This document shows positions 35,401 through 46,200 of a stretch of 64,000 nucleotides of DNA, in pieces. The notes under the pieces are model-generated. The model saw only the letters and a program-made list of their open reading frames with translations, did not search any database and was not told where the DNA came from. Source of the stretch: Fimbriiglobus ruber (GTDB lineage: Bacteria > Planctomycetota > Planctomycetia > Gemmatales > Gemmataceae). The stretch is from contig NZ_NIDE01000001.1 in the NCBI RefSeq assembly GCF_002197845.1, positions 1,426,001-1,490,000 on the forward strand, given 5' to 3'. The translations under genes and the position numbers were made by a program. The stretch's first letter is position 1, and each line of letters begins with the position of its first letter.

Positions 35401-37528
35401 TCAACTCGCCGCGGTGGTCAGGGATTGCTTGAAGTTCATCGCCCGGTACGATTCGCTCCCGGCCAGCAACTCGTCGTGGCTGCCGGCGGCGATGATCTTG
35501 CCCTTCTGCAACACGTACACGCGGTCCGCGGCCTTGATCGTCGCCGTCCGCCGGGCCAGGAATAATAGAGTCCGGGTCGCCCGAACTCGCGCGATCGTGT
35601 CTTCGATGAGGACGACGCTGTCCACGTCGAGCGGCTCGGCCGGTTCCTCGATGATGATGAGGGACGGGTCGCGGAGCAGGGCGCGGGCCAGCGCGATCCG
35701 GAACCGCTGCCCGGCCGCAACGACACGCCGCCGTCGCCGATGACTGTCTCGTACCCGTACGGCATTCGTTGCACGAACTGGTGAACGTGGGCCAGTTTGG
35801 CGGCCTCGACGATCCGCGGCAGGGAAAACCCCGGCTCGCCGCAGCCGATGTTGTTCGCGACCGTGTCGGTGAACGTCAGCGACTGCTCCAAAACGAGCGC
35901 GACCTGGGTGCGGACGGATTCGGACGTCACCCAGCGGGTGTTCTTTCCGTCGATCCGAACTTCGCCCGCGGTCGGCTCCAGAAAGCGGGTAATCAACAGC
36001 GCCAGCGACCGGGCTTCGTCCGCGTCGCCGAACACCACCGCGCCGCGCGTCAAGGCGGGCAGTACGAGGTTCACGTCTTCGAGAATCATGCGCCCCGTCC
36101 CCGCCTCGCGGAGACTGACGCCGACGAATTCGAGCTTCCGGGTCATGGGCGGCAGGAACTCGGCGTCGATCCCCTGCCCCGCTTCGCCCCGCCGGCCGAG
36201 GAACTCGATCACGTCGGCCGCCGCCTCGCGGGCGCGGGTGATGCGGACGCGGGCGGCGATCCACCGGTTCACGCCGTACACCAGCGCGCCGAGGGCAGCC
36301 GCCTTGACGATCAACCCCGCCACACTCATTTCCCCGCCCATGACCACCCGTCCGGATAGGTACAGCATGGTCACGCCGACGAGGCCGACGATCGCGTACA
36401 GCGTCGGCCGTGAAATGGCGTCGCCCCGTTGGCGGCGCCACTCCGATTTCGAGAGATCCGTCAGGTGCCGTTCCAGCCGGGTCTGGCTGAACCGGTCCAT
36501 CAAATATGCTTTCACGAGCTGCACCTGCGATAGCGACTCGCGCATCATCCCGAGCCGGGCTTCGGTCCGCCGCTCCGCGCGGCGCGCGTCCCGGCGGAAC
36601 CAGACCGCCGCCTGCCCGGCGACCAGCCAGACGGCAGCAGCCAACGCGAGCAAGCAGACGGTCAGCCAGAGGTGGGTCAGCAGCAGGATGGCCAACAACA
36701 GGACGGTCAACACCGGCCCGCGGATTCCGGCGGTCAAGTACGCCTGCAAGCCGTCGCGGACTTGTTCGACCCGCCGGGTGATCAGTTCGCCCGCCTCGTC
36801 GCGGGCTTCGGGCCGAACGGCGACCGCGGCCAGCCGATACCCGTGCATGTGAATCGCGCGCCGGAGCCGGGTCGCGGCGTCGACCGTCGCGACGGCCGCG
36901 CCGTGGGCGGCCGTGTTCAGGAACAACCCGCGGACCAGCGCGAGTACGAACGCGATCGCGAACAGCCCGGTGAGGTACGAGTTGTTCGCCGCGCCGTATT
37001 CGGCCCCGGCCCACGCCCAGGTGTTCCAGCCGCCAGCCAGCCGAGGAGCCCGCCGGTCCACCGGCCCCGCTCCCGCACGACCAGACTCAACACCCCGAGA
37101 CAATGCGACGTCGGAACCGCCGCCGAACCCGACGCGAGCGGCAGGTATGCTTCCGCGGCCTCGTGGCCGACCCGGGTCTCCAAGGTCGAGAACGTGACGG
37201 CTTCCCACCGCCGCTCCCAGACCACGACGTCGGGCGTGCCGGGCGGGACGACTGCGGGTTGAAGTTTGTCCAGGGCCGCCACGACGCCGGGATGTGTCCC
37301 GAGTGAGGTCGCGTATTCGTCTTGAAACGCTTGCTGCCTGGCGGGCGCGAGTGAGGCGTACGCCGGGACGCGGCCCTGCGTGGTGAGCAGGTCGGCGAAC
37401 AAATAGAGCAGGGGAAATAAGAGCGCGAGACAAACGGACGAGAGTACGGAGCTAATCATCGCGCCCCACCGCGAGGCGGGGGAAAAATTCAGGTAACTCC
37501 GGACCGCCTGAAATGGGTTCGTGTCCAC
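35401..37528 (-). CDS. ABC exporter (membrane and ATPase domains), frameshifted, degenerate ATPase motifs
   Basis: This would be 709 residues if two missing bases are restored (near 37030 and 35718, expected runs tggctggcgggctgg and ttg-ncggccgggcag). The N-terminal half has several membrane segments (AMISSVLSSVCLALLFPLLY, YLTGLFAIAFVLALVRGLFL, VLTVLLLAILLLTHLWLTVC). The ATPase half is recognisable (VLEQSLTFTDTVANNIGCGE as Q-loop, SAGQRFRIALARALLRDP as signature, LIIIEEPAEPLD as Walker B). The Walker A lysine is absent (GDADEARSLAL), the Walker B Asp is Glu, and the H-loop His is Arg (ARRTATIKAAD). This looks like a non-hydrolytic ATPase domain or a decaying gene. Confidence 0.75.
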
Positions 37529-37699
37529 GGGATACCTCGCCGGGCCTGTACTGGGGTCGGCGTGGCGCGTCGCGCGAGCGTCGAAATGTACCGCCGGACG
37601 CCACTCACGTCTCTACACCAGACTAACAAAGCCACACCCCAGTTGCCCACAGCAAATCGTGGTCCCAACTGGGGTAATGTGGCGGCACTGGCGGAATAA

Positions 37700-38950
37700 T
37701 CAGGCCAGGTCCCGGTCTTCGAACAGGAGAAGTCCCACGATCAGCGCAATTAATGTGTAGATGACCGCGTACCCGAGGACGGTCATGACGTACCCGACGA
37801 ACGGCCACAGGTCGAGCGGGGCGTCGCGGATGATGGCCGGCCCCATGTTGAAGAATTCCAGGGCCGGCAGCAGCGTGTCGAAGAGATTCCCCAGGAACCC
37901 GACCAGCCCGAGCGCGGCGTTGTCCGGATTCTTCAGGCGCATTTCGTCCGCGACACGGACCACGACGGGCGCAAGGTGGCCGAGGAAGAACACCACCAAG
38001 CAGATCACCAGATTCACGACGAAGGTCATCCGGGTCGCCAGAGCGGTCGCTATGGCGACGAGGATCATCACCTGGCCGAACCCCAGGCCGATTCCGAACG
38101 TGTGGGCGAAAATTTCACCAAACCACATCCCGGCCCCTTCCGCCATCGTCCTGGCCGGGCCGGGCGGCATGACCTTGCCGATGAGGGGCACGATCGCCTC
38201 TTTCGCCTGGACGGGCATCGAGTCGAACGCCCGGTCCTTGTTGATGGGGTCGAACTCGGGCATGACCAACAGGGCCGCGTTCAGGTTGAGTCCCAGGATC
38301 AGGGACATCCCCCCGCACGCCATCAGGATGCCCAGGAATTTGCCCGCGAGGAACGACCGGCGGTTGATCGGCTTGCTCATCACCGTGATCGCCGTCCGCC
38401 CTTCGATCTCTTCGCTGATCGAAATACTCGACGCGAGGACGCCGAACAGAGCGGCCCCCAGCATGACGATGTCGAACCCGATCTGCTTCATCATCTTGAA
38501 GTCGTCGCCGAACGTGAAGTACGGCAGGATGACCGCGAACCAGGTGAGCAGGATGCCGAATATGGTAATTAACCAGAACATCGGCTGCCGCCACCCCTCG
38601 CGGTAAGCAGCCAGTGCCACAGCCCCGGTCTTTGGCAGGATCAGCGTGAGTACCGCCGGGGCAATGAGGAATAGGTCGATCAGCAGCTGGGCGTGCAAAA
38701 TGGCCCCGTAAATCCGGCCGTACAGCTGAAGGCTGGACGAATCGCCTTTGTAGCCGACGAATCCGGCGAACAACACGGCGATGCCGATTAGCGCGCCGAG
38801 GGCGTAACCTACGCCGGCTGGCGTTTTAGCCGCCTTGTCGAACCCGCGGGGGTCGATGGCCCGGAGCCACGGGAGGGCGGCGAGAACTTGGGCGACGGCC
38901 AGGATCAACCCGCCGAGCAACACGTTCGGGTTGGACAGCCAAGAAAACAT
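37700..38950 (-). CDS. ABC-2-like transporter permease
   Basis: This 416-residue membrane protein has about eight to nine helices (VLLGGLILAVAQVLAALPWL; ALGALIGIAVLFAGFVGY; LLIDLFLIAPAVLTLIL; WLITIFGILLTWFAVILPYF; then ILMACGGMSLILGLNLNAAL; FVVNLVICLVVFFLGHL; VMTVLGYAVIYTLIALIV). The middle block (SSISISEEIEGRTAITVMSK, NRRSFLAGKFLG) is typical of ABC-2 subunits such as NosY-like permeases. No ATPase for it is visible next door. It lies 171 nt upstream of the ABC exporter but is separate. Confidence 0.8.
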   Translation of the reverse strand: MFSWLSNPNVLLGGLILAVAQVLAALPWLRAIDPRGFDKAAKTPAGVGYALGALIGIAVLFAGFVGYKGDSSSLQLYGRIYGAILHAQLLIDLFLIAPAVLTLILPKTGAVALAAYREGWRQPMFWLITIFGILLTWFAVILPYFTFGDDFKMMKQIGFDIVMLGAALFGVLASSISISEEIEGRTAITVMSKPINRRSFLAGKFLGILMACGGMSLILGLNLNAALLVMPEFDPINKDRAFDSMPVQAKEAIVPLIGKVMPPGPARTMAEGAGMWFGEIFAHTFGIGLGFGQVMILVAIATALATRMTFVVNLVICLVVFFLGHLAPVVVRVADEMRLKNPDNAALGLVGFLGNLFDTLLPALEFFNMGPAIIRDAPLDLWPFVGYVMTVLGYAVIYTLIALIVGLLLFEDRDLA

Positions 38951-39136
38951 GCGATAGTCCCACGGGGCTGGGGCGCGGCCGGCGCGAGAGCCGGCCGGCG
39001 GACGGTCAGCCGAGCCTGTACGGGCACAGTGCAGGTGATACGCGGCCCGGCCCGGCGAAGTTCGCGCGGACCGGTGACGAGTGCAGATGATGTATGTGCG
39101 AAGGCGCGAAAGGAAAACAGGTTAACGCCAGTGATG

Positions 39137-42100
39137 TCAGCCGACGAACACCCCGCCGGTGAACCCGGGCAGTGCGTCCAGGCTGAAATCGGTGGCCGGC
39201 GACGACGGATTCGACAGCATCGCCGCACCCGTGTACCCCGTCACCGTCCCGCTCGACCCCGACCCGGCCACCAGCCCCGCCTGATCCGTCCCGTCCAAGT
39301 CCTTGACCGCCACCGGCACCCCGTCCCGCCCGCTCGGATCACCCGCAAAGAAGTCGGCCACCTCGGCTCCCGCTACCGCACTATCGTCCAGGCTCGAGAA
39401 GTTCCCGGCGACCGACAGCAACACTTGCGGGTTGACCACCCGGACCCGCGGGCCGCCGCCCGGACCGGCCCCGAACACGAGGTCCGTGTACCCGCTCCCG
39501 GTCACGTCCCCGGCCGTCACGTACACCCCGTTCCGCAGCGAACTCTCGAACGCGAAGAAGTCTGGCATCAGTTCGGTGGGCGTACCGGACGGGACGGTCG
39601 CCCCGTTATAGATGGCCACCCGCGGGCCGCCCCCGTCTCCGGCCGACACGATCAGGTCGGGCGTCCCGTCCCCGTTCACGTCCCCGACGGCGGCACGGGC
39701 CCCGCCCCGGAACGACGGGTCGTTGATCCCGAAGAACCGGACCACCTGGGTCACGATTCCTTTGGCGAGGGCGGCCCCGTCGTACACGGCCACGACCGGC
39801 CCGCCGCCCTGGTCGGGGGTGACGATGATGTCCGGGATGCCGTCCCCGTTCAGGTCCCCGGCGGTCACGTACAGGCCGCCGGTGAACGTCGACTCGAACG
39901 GGCTGAACGTGGCCACGACCTGGTGGGTGGTGCCGTCGACCACGACGACCTGGTTGGCCACTCCGGGCCCGGTGGCGGCGATCAGGTCGGGGGTGCCGGC
40001 CCCGGTCAAATCCGCGACGGCGACCCGGACCCCGGCGGTGAACGACGACCCGAACGGGGTAGCCGTGTACGCGACCGACTGGTCCGGGTTGTACACGGTC
40101 ACCGTGCCCGTCCCGCCGGTGCCTGAACCGGCCGCGAATTGAGGGATTCCGTCGAGCGCGGGTATGGGAGGAAAGCTAAAAGTGGGAGGGAAACCGGTTG
40201 TCAGGGAACCGACCAAAACTTGATTTGCAACCGGAGTATAAAAAGAGTTTAAGGCATTGTTAATCACATACGTTCTGGTTACGTCGATGGCACTGTTAGC
40301 CCGACTGATCGTTCCGACAACTCCAGTCGTTCCGTTCCCGAATGCCACCCAAGTCGGCGTTACGCTCGGAATACTTGGAATGACCAGAAAATTACCTGTG
40401 ACAAGCGAAACGACACTTCCTCCTCCCTCGTCAAATGGTTGTTCCGCAGTGCCCACAAGGCTGTTCGACGCGCTCAGCACTCCGGACACGCCACTCGTCC
40501 CGTTCGCGAACGTCGCGGCCCCTGCATTTGCGGTCGAACCGTTGGCCCAATTCAGGCTGACGATCACATAGTTGCCACTACTGATTTCATTTACACGTGA
40601 CCCGACCTGGTCACCGGACTGTGATCCAACAAGACTGTTGGACGGACTTACAAGTCCGCTGACCCCGGCCACCCCGTTCCCGAACGTACTCGCCCCCGCC
40701 GCCGCGGCTCCGCCGTTGGCCCACATGGGGCTGCCGACCACATAATTGCCGTTGCCGAGCGCGGTAATCGTTTTGCCGACTTGATCACCAGTGTTTTCCC
40801 CGACCAGGCTGTTCCCACTGCTGACCACCCCTGCCACGCCGGTCGTCCCGTTCCCGAACGTCGCCGCCCCTGCCGACGAAGCCGACCCGTTCGACCAAGA
40901 CGGGCTGGAAACAACGTAGTTGCCGTTACTCAAGGCGGTCGAGCCCGGCACTCCGCTGCCGACATGGTCACCGGTAGTACTACCAACAAGGCTATTCATC
41001 GAGTTCACGACCCCAATGACTCCGGTCGTCCCGTTCCCGAATGTCACCGCTCCGGCCGACGAAGCCGACCCGTTGGCCCAGTCCGGACTGGCGACCACAT
41101 AATTGCCGTTCGTCAGTGCTGTGACGCCTCCGCCAACACTATCACCCGGCGCATCACCTACTAGGCTGTCGGCCGAACTCACCACCCCAACGACCCCCGA
41201 CGCCGCAGTCCCGAACGTAACAGCACCGGTCTGATTCGCCCAGGAAGGACTATCGACCACGTAATTCCCGTTAGTGAGAGGAGTAATGCCGCCCGAACCG
41301 ATGCCGTCACCTTTCGCGCTGCCGATCAAACTGTTGGTTGCATCAATCGTGCCCGTGGGAGCGGCCGTTGCGTTGGCGAACGTTACGGCCCCAGCCGTCG
41401 TGGACGACCCGTTCGCCCAAAGCGGGCTGACTACCAAATAGTTGCCGTTACCGAGGGCCGTTATCCCGCCCGAACCGACTTTGTCATCCGCTTGCGACCC
41501 GACGAGACTATTTGTCGTATTCACATCACCGGATACCCCCGTGGCTCCGTTCCCGAACGTCACCGCACCCGCGGCGGAAGCGCCTCCATTCGTCCAGTCG
41601 GGACTCCTCACGACGTAATCGCCATTATTTAAAACAGTAATGTCCGGCGAAAACGAATAAGAAGCTTCGTAAACTGTTTGCCCTGAACCAAACGTAAATG
41701 GGAGAGCAGTGAACGTGAGTTCGCCCCCAACGTAGTCATTGGTTGTGGAACCGACGAGACTATTCGATGGGCTGATTTCTCCGACGGTGCCGTCGGTACC
41801 GTTCCCGAACGTTACCGCACCGGCGCCGTCCGTGCCCCCATTCGACCAAAGTGGGCTCCAAACCAGGTAGTTATCATTTGGGAGAATGGTAACCCCACCG
41901 AACCCGGCAGAATCACCCGCACGTTGACCGACCAGGCTGTTAGCCGATCCGACCATTCCGGCCACCCCAGATGTTCCGCTTCCGAACGTCACCGCACCAT
42001 AACCGCCCGACCAATTCGGCATGGTAACCAAATAATTCCCGTTGCTGAGTGCGGTGATCGGTTTGGTGGTCGAGCTGGCAAAAGTGGTTTGCATCACCCC

Positions 42101-43174
42101 CGGGCTGACCGGGGGTGGGGTGAAGTTCGCTGAATCGCCGAACCCGGATCCGATCAGACTGTTGGCGGCACTCATGACCCCGGTTAGCCCGGTTGTCCCG
42201 TTCTCGAAGATCACTGCTCCGTCACTGGCCGTGTCGTCACTGAGGCTGACTACGACAAAATTCCCGGTCGCCAGTTCGGTCACCCCGCCGGACGACGAAC
42301 CGGTATCGATCAGACTGTTGTTCTGACCGACCGTGCCGGTTACGCCGGTCGCCCCGTTCCCAAACGTGACGGCTCCCTTTTGGTCAGACCATTTGCCGCT
42401 GGTGACCACGTAATTGCCGTTCTTGAGTGCCGTCACGCCATTCAGCAAGTCCGAAGTACGCGGGTCGATGGCCGCCCCCACGTTGTCGTACGGCGAACTC
42501 CCGACGAGACTATTCGCCGCACTGATCTCACCACTGACTCCCGCCGTTCCGTTCCCGAATGTAACGGCCCCTGCTTGCGGAATCGACCCACTCGACCAGA
42601 GCGGGCTATCGACAACATAGTTACCGTTCGCCAAAAGGATGACACCCTGACTACCGATGTAGTCGTCGTATTGGCTCCCCACCAAACTGTTGGTCGCATC
42701 GACTTGGCCGCTGAGTCCCGTCGTCCCGTTCTCGAATGTCACCGCTCCTCGGTTCGCCCACCAGCCAGAGCTATAAATGAGGAAATTGCCATTACTGAGT
42801 GGGATCACACCGGCTCTAGTTCCTGTGAGACTGAATCCAATTTGATCATGCTCGTGCGATCCGGTCAGAGTGCTGATTAGAGCACCGGTTGTGCCGTTGA
42901 ACAGGTACACGGCTCCCGCGTCCGGGCCCCCGGCGTTGTCGTCGGGCGCGGTAATCACCACGTTGCCGGTACTCAGGGGAACGATCTGGGCCCCGAACCC
43001 GTCGCCAATGGACGCGTGAGGGTCCACGAACGCCGAGAACGCGGCCGCCGGCACCACTCGATCTTCCAGCCATTCCAGCGAGCCGAGTAGAGTTCGTTGC
43101 CGTTTGCGACCGCGAACGGCGTCGGGGGAACCCAGACGGCGGGATAACGGCGCTAGGGACATGTGTTCGCTCAT
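39137..43174 (-). CDS. giant secreted repeat protein 1 with C-terminal FG-GAP-like module
   Basis: This protein has 1345 residues. The N-terminal planctomycete signature LEWLEDRVVPAAAFSAFVDP probably marks export. Residues about 50-1000 are about 14 degenerate repeats of 55-65 residues. Each has a 'NSLVGSxxGDxVG', then 'NGNYVVxSPxWxNG', then 'GAVTFGNGTTG' segment, an FG-GAP-derived pattern in which the Ca-binding 'DLNGDG' is replaced by NGNY. The last ~335 residues (from PQFAVGSGTGGTGTVTVYNP) keep true FG-GAP strands (FTGGLYVTAGDLNGDGIPDI, FRGGARAAVGDVNGDGTPDL) and end exactly at PGFTGGVFVG. The function is unknown; a surface or extracellular-matrix role is likely. ATG 43174 is chosen; an in-frame ATG lies 12 nt later. 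Confidence 0.85.
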   Translation of the reverse strand: MSEHMSLAPLSRRLGSPDAVRGRKRQRTLLGSLEWLEDRVVPAAAFSAFVDPHASIGDGFGAQIVPLSTGNVVITAPDDNAGGPDAGAVYLFNGTTGALISTLTGSHEHDQIGFSLTGTRAGVIPLSNGNFLIYSSGWWANRGAVTFENGTTGLSGQVDATNSLVGSQYDDYIGSQGVILLANGNYVVDSPLWSSGSIPQAGAVTFGNGTAGVSGEISAANSLVGSSPYDNVGAAIDPRTSDLLNGVTALKNGNYVVTSGKWSDQKGAVTFGNGATGVTGTVGQNNSLIDTGSSSGGVTELATGNFVVVSLSDDTASDGAVIFENGTTGLTGVMSAANSLIGSGFGDSANFTPPPVSPGVMQTTFASSTTKPITALSNGNYLVTMPNWSGGYGAVTFGSGTSGVAGMVGSANSLVGQRAGDSAGFGGVTILPNDNYLVWSPLWSNGGTDGAGAVTFGNGTDGTVGEISPSNSLVGSTTNDYVGGELTFTALPFTFGSGQTVYEASYSFSPDITVLNNGDYVVRSPDWTNGGASAAGAVTFGNGATGVSGDVNTTNSLVGSQADDKVGSGGITALGNGNYLVVSPLWANGSSTTAGAVTFANATAAPTGTIDATNSLIGSAKGDGIGSGGITPLTNGNYVVDSPSWANQTGAVTFGTAASGVVGVVSSADSLVGDAPGDSVGGGVTALTNGNYVVASPDWANGSASSAGAVTFGNGTTGVIGVVNSMNSLVGSTTGDHVGSGVPGSTALSNGNYVVSSPSWSNGSASSAGAATFGNGTTGVAGVVSSGNSLVGENTGDQVGKTITALGNGNYVVGSPMWANGGAAAAGASTFGNGVAGVSGLVSPSNSLVGSQSGDQVGSRVNEISSGNYVIVSLNWANGSTANAGAATFANGTSGVSGVLSASNSLVGTAEQPFDEGGGSVVSLVTGNFLVIPSIPSVTPTWVAFGNGTTGVVGTISRANSAIDVTRTYVINNALNSFYTPVANQVLVGSLTTGFPPTFSFPPIPALDGIPQFAAGSGTGGTGTVTVYNPDQSVAYTATPFGSSFTAGVRVAVADLTGAGTPDLIAATGPGVANQVVVVDGTTHQVVATFSPFESTFTGGLYVTAGDLNGDGIPDIIVTPDQGGGPVVAVYDGAALAKGIVTQVVRFFGINDPSFRGGARAAVGDVNGDGTPDLIVSAGDGGGPRVAIYNGATVPSGTPTELMPDFFAFESSLRNGVYVTAGDVTGSGYTDLVFGAGPGGGPRVRVVNPQVLLSVAGNFSSLDDSAVAGAEVADFFAGDPSGRDGVPVAVKDLDGTDQAGLVAGSGSSGTVTGYTGAAMLSNPSSPATDFSLDALPGFTGGVFVG
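39140..40150. repeat. C-terminal module repeat, copy in giant gene 1
   Basis: This segment encodes the ~335-residue C-terminal module. It is nearly identical at DNA level to 43254-44265, including a 95-bp exact match (39894-39988 with 44008-44102). Confidence 0.85.
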
Positions 43175-43250
43175 GGGGAATAACTCGTAACGACTGGTCG
43201 CGCGGGTAATGTCAAGGGCGATCGATTTTCGCTAACAATGCACGAGAAGG

Positions 43251-46200
43251 TCAGCCGACGAAGACCCCGCCGGTGAATCCGGGGAGGGCGTCGAGGGTGA
43301 AGTCGGCGGTCGGGGACGACGGGTTAGCCAGCATGGCCGCCCCCGTGTACCCGGTCACGGTCGACCCGGAACCCGCCCCGGTCACGAGCCCGGCCTGATC
43401 CGTCCCGTCCAGATCCTTGACCGCCACCGGCACCCCGTCCCGCCCGCTCGGGTCGCCCGCGAAGAAGTCCGCCACCCCGGCCCCGGCGACCGCCGCGTCG
43501 TCCAGCGACTGGAAGTTCCCGGCGGCCGACAGGAGGACCTGGGGGTTGACCACCCGGACCCGCGGACCGCCGCCCGGACCGGCCCCGAACACGAGGTCCG
43601 TGTACCCGCCCCCGGTCACGTCCCCGGACGTCACGTACACCCCATTCCGCAGCGAATTCTCGAACGCGAAGAAGTCCGGCATCAGCTCGATCGGGGTGCC
43701 GGACGGGACGGTCGCCCCGTTATAGACAGCTACCCGGGGTCCGCCGCCGTCCCCGGCCGACACGATCAGGTCGGGCGTCCCGTCCCCGTTCACATCCCCG
43801 ACCGCGGCCCGAGCCCCGCCCCGGAACGACGGGTCGTTGATCCCGAAGAACCGGGAGACCTGGGTCACCGTTCCTTTCCCGAGGGCGGCCCCGTCGTACA
43901 CGGCCACGACCGGCCCCCCGCCCTGGTCGGGGGTGACGATCACGTCCGGGATGCCGTCCCCGTTCAGATCCCCGGTGGTCACATACAGGCCGCCGGTGAA
44001 CGTCGATTCGAACGGGCTGAACGTGGCCACGACCTGGTGGGTGGTGCCGTCGACCACGACGACCTGGTTGGCCACTCCGGGCCCGGTGGCGGCGATCAGG
44101 TCAGGGCTGGCGGCCCCAGTCAGGTCGGCGACGGCGACCCGAACCCCGGCGGTGAACGACGACCCGAACGGGGTGGCCGTGTACGCGACCGACTGGTCCG
44201 GGTTGTACACGGTCACCGTGCCCGTCCCGCCGGTGCCGGAACCGACCGCGAATTGGGGGGTGCCGACAAGGGCTGGCTGCGGACTGACCGGAGGCGGCAA
44301 GGGTCCATATCCGGTCGCCTGGGACCCGACGCGGACCATATCACCGGTCTGAACATAGAAAGTGCTATTAGTCGAATCGAGTACGAACTGATCTGTCCCG
44401 TTAACAGTATTAGATAAGTCTGTCGTCGCAAGCACTCCAGTCGACCCACTCACGAATGAGACGTAAGACTGTTGTGCGCCCAGTTTCGGGTTGCCAGTTA
44501 CGAGATAGTTTCCGTTACCGAGAGCGGTTACAGTGCTGGCCCCTAACCGCTCGGACTGGTCAGACCCGATGAGACTATTGACTTGTCCGGTGATCCCGAC
44601 AGCACCGTTCGTGTCGTTTGCTATGGTGATTGCACCCCATGCCGGAATTGATCCGTTCGACCAGTCCGGGCTATATACGACGTAATAGCCGTTGCCCAGT
44701 AGTGAAACTCCGCCAGTACCAATAACCGTACTGAGCGAATTTGTAAGACCTCCGAGCAAGGTGTTGGACGGGCTTACTAGACCACTTACCCCGGTCGTTC
44801 CATTTCCGAACGTCACCGCCGAGAGACTTTGAATGAGGTAATTGCTATTATCGAGTGCCGTGATCCCATTCCCACCAACGTGTTGTATCAGCGAAGTTCC
44901 GACGAGGCTATTCGTTACACTGATGACACCGACGACCCCGGTCGTCCCGTTCCCAAACGTAACCGCCCCTTCCGTCACGCTCGCTGCCGCACCGGTCGTC
45001 CAATCCGGACTACTGACGACATAATTGCCATTACTCAGTGCGGTGATGCCTCCAACCCCGGCCAAGACGCCGGTCGGATTAGTGCCGACCAAACTGTTGG
45101 TCAAGTCGACAGTCCCGATCAACCCCGTCGTTCCACTTGCGAACGTGACCGCACCCTTGCCGCTGAACGAGCTGAGGTTGCTCGTCCAGTCGGGGCTGTT
45201 GATGACGTAGTTACCCGTTTCCAGTGCGGTGACGCCACCGCTTCCGATCTGGTCGGTCGCGATGTTACCGACCAAACTGTTCGTGGCGCCAACGACTCCT
45301 ACCACTCCAGTCACGCCATTCCCGAACGTTACCGCGCCTTTGCCAAACCAATTCGGACTGCTGACGACGTAATTACTGTTGTCTAATACGGTTATACCGC
45401 CGCTCCCGATTTGATCCGATAAGTTTGTGCCGACCAAACTATTGGACGCACTCACGTTTCCGACCACACCGGTGGTTCTACTTCCGAACGTTACTGCACC
45501 CGCACGACTGGCCCAACTCGGACTGCTCACAACGTAATTGCCGTTGCTCAAGACAGTAATCCCGCCGCTGCCGACTAAATCGGCGTCCTGGTCCCCGACT
45601 AGACTGTTCATTGCGTTTGGGCTGCCACTGGTGCCGGTGGCTTCATTCAGGAATGTCACTGCCCCGGTGAACTGAGACCAGTTCGGGCTACTCACGACGT
45701 AATTGTTGTTCGACAAGACGGTGACGCCCCCGCTGCCGATACTATCTGATGAGGTGCTGCCGAGCAGACTGTTGCCGGAACTCACGGCGCCCACGACCCC
45801 GGACGTACCGTTCCCGTATGTCACCGCCCCGACGGATTGCGAACCCGTGCTGGCGTTCGACCAGTTAGAACTCACAACGATATAGTTGCCATCGCTGGTG
45901 GTATAAACGCTACTTTTGTACTCGATCGTGACATCGAAATTCACCTTGTTCGACGAGACCGTTTGAGCCGCCGCCCCGACGTAATCACCCGCGGTCGTCC
46001 CCACCAAGCTGTTCGTCGGACCGACGACCCCGACGAGGCGCGATGCGGCGGTGCCGAACGCGACCGCCCCGCGCCCGCCGGACCAGTAGGGTATCGATAC
46101 GACGTAATTGCCGTTCATGAGAGGAATGACGGTCGCAAATGATCCGATAATAGTCGTTGTGCCATTGCCGAATGTCGTACTGGCTGGCGGGATAACGACT

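Noticed and set aside
35401-37014. Arg/Gly-rich minus-strand frame across the ABC exporter
   Set aside because: Only its last ~105 codons match an ATPase domain. The rest is an out-of-frame reading created by the frameshifts.
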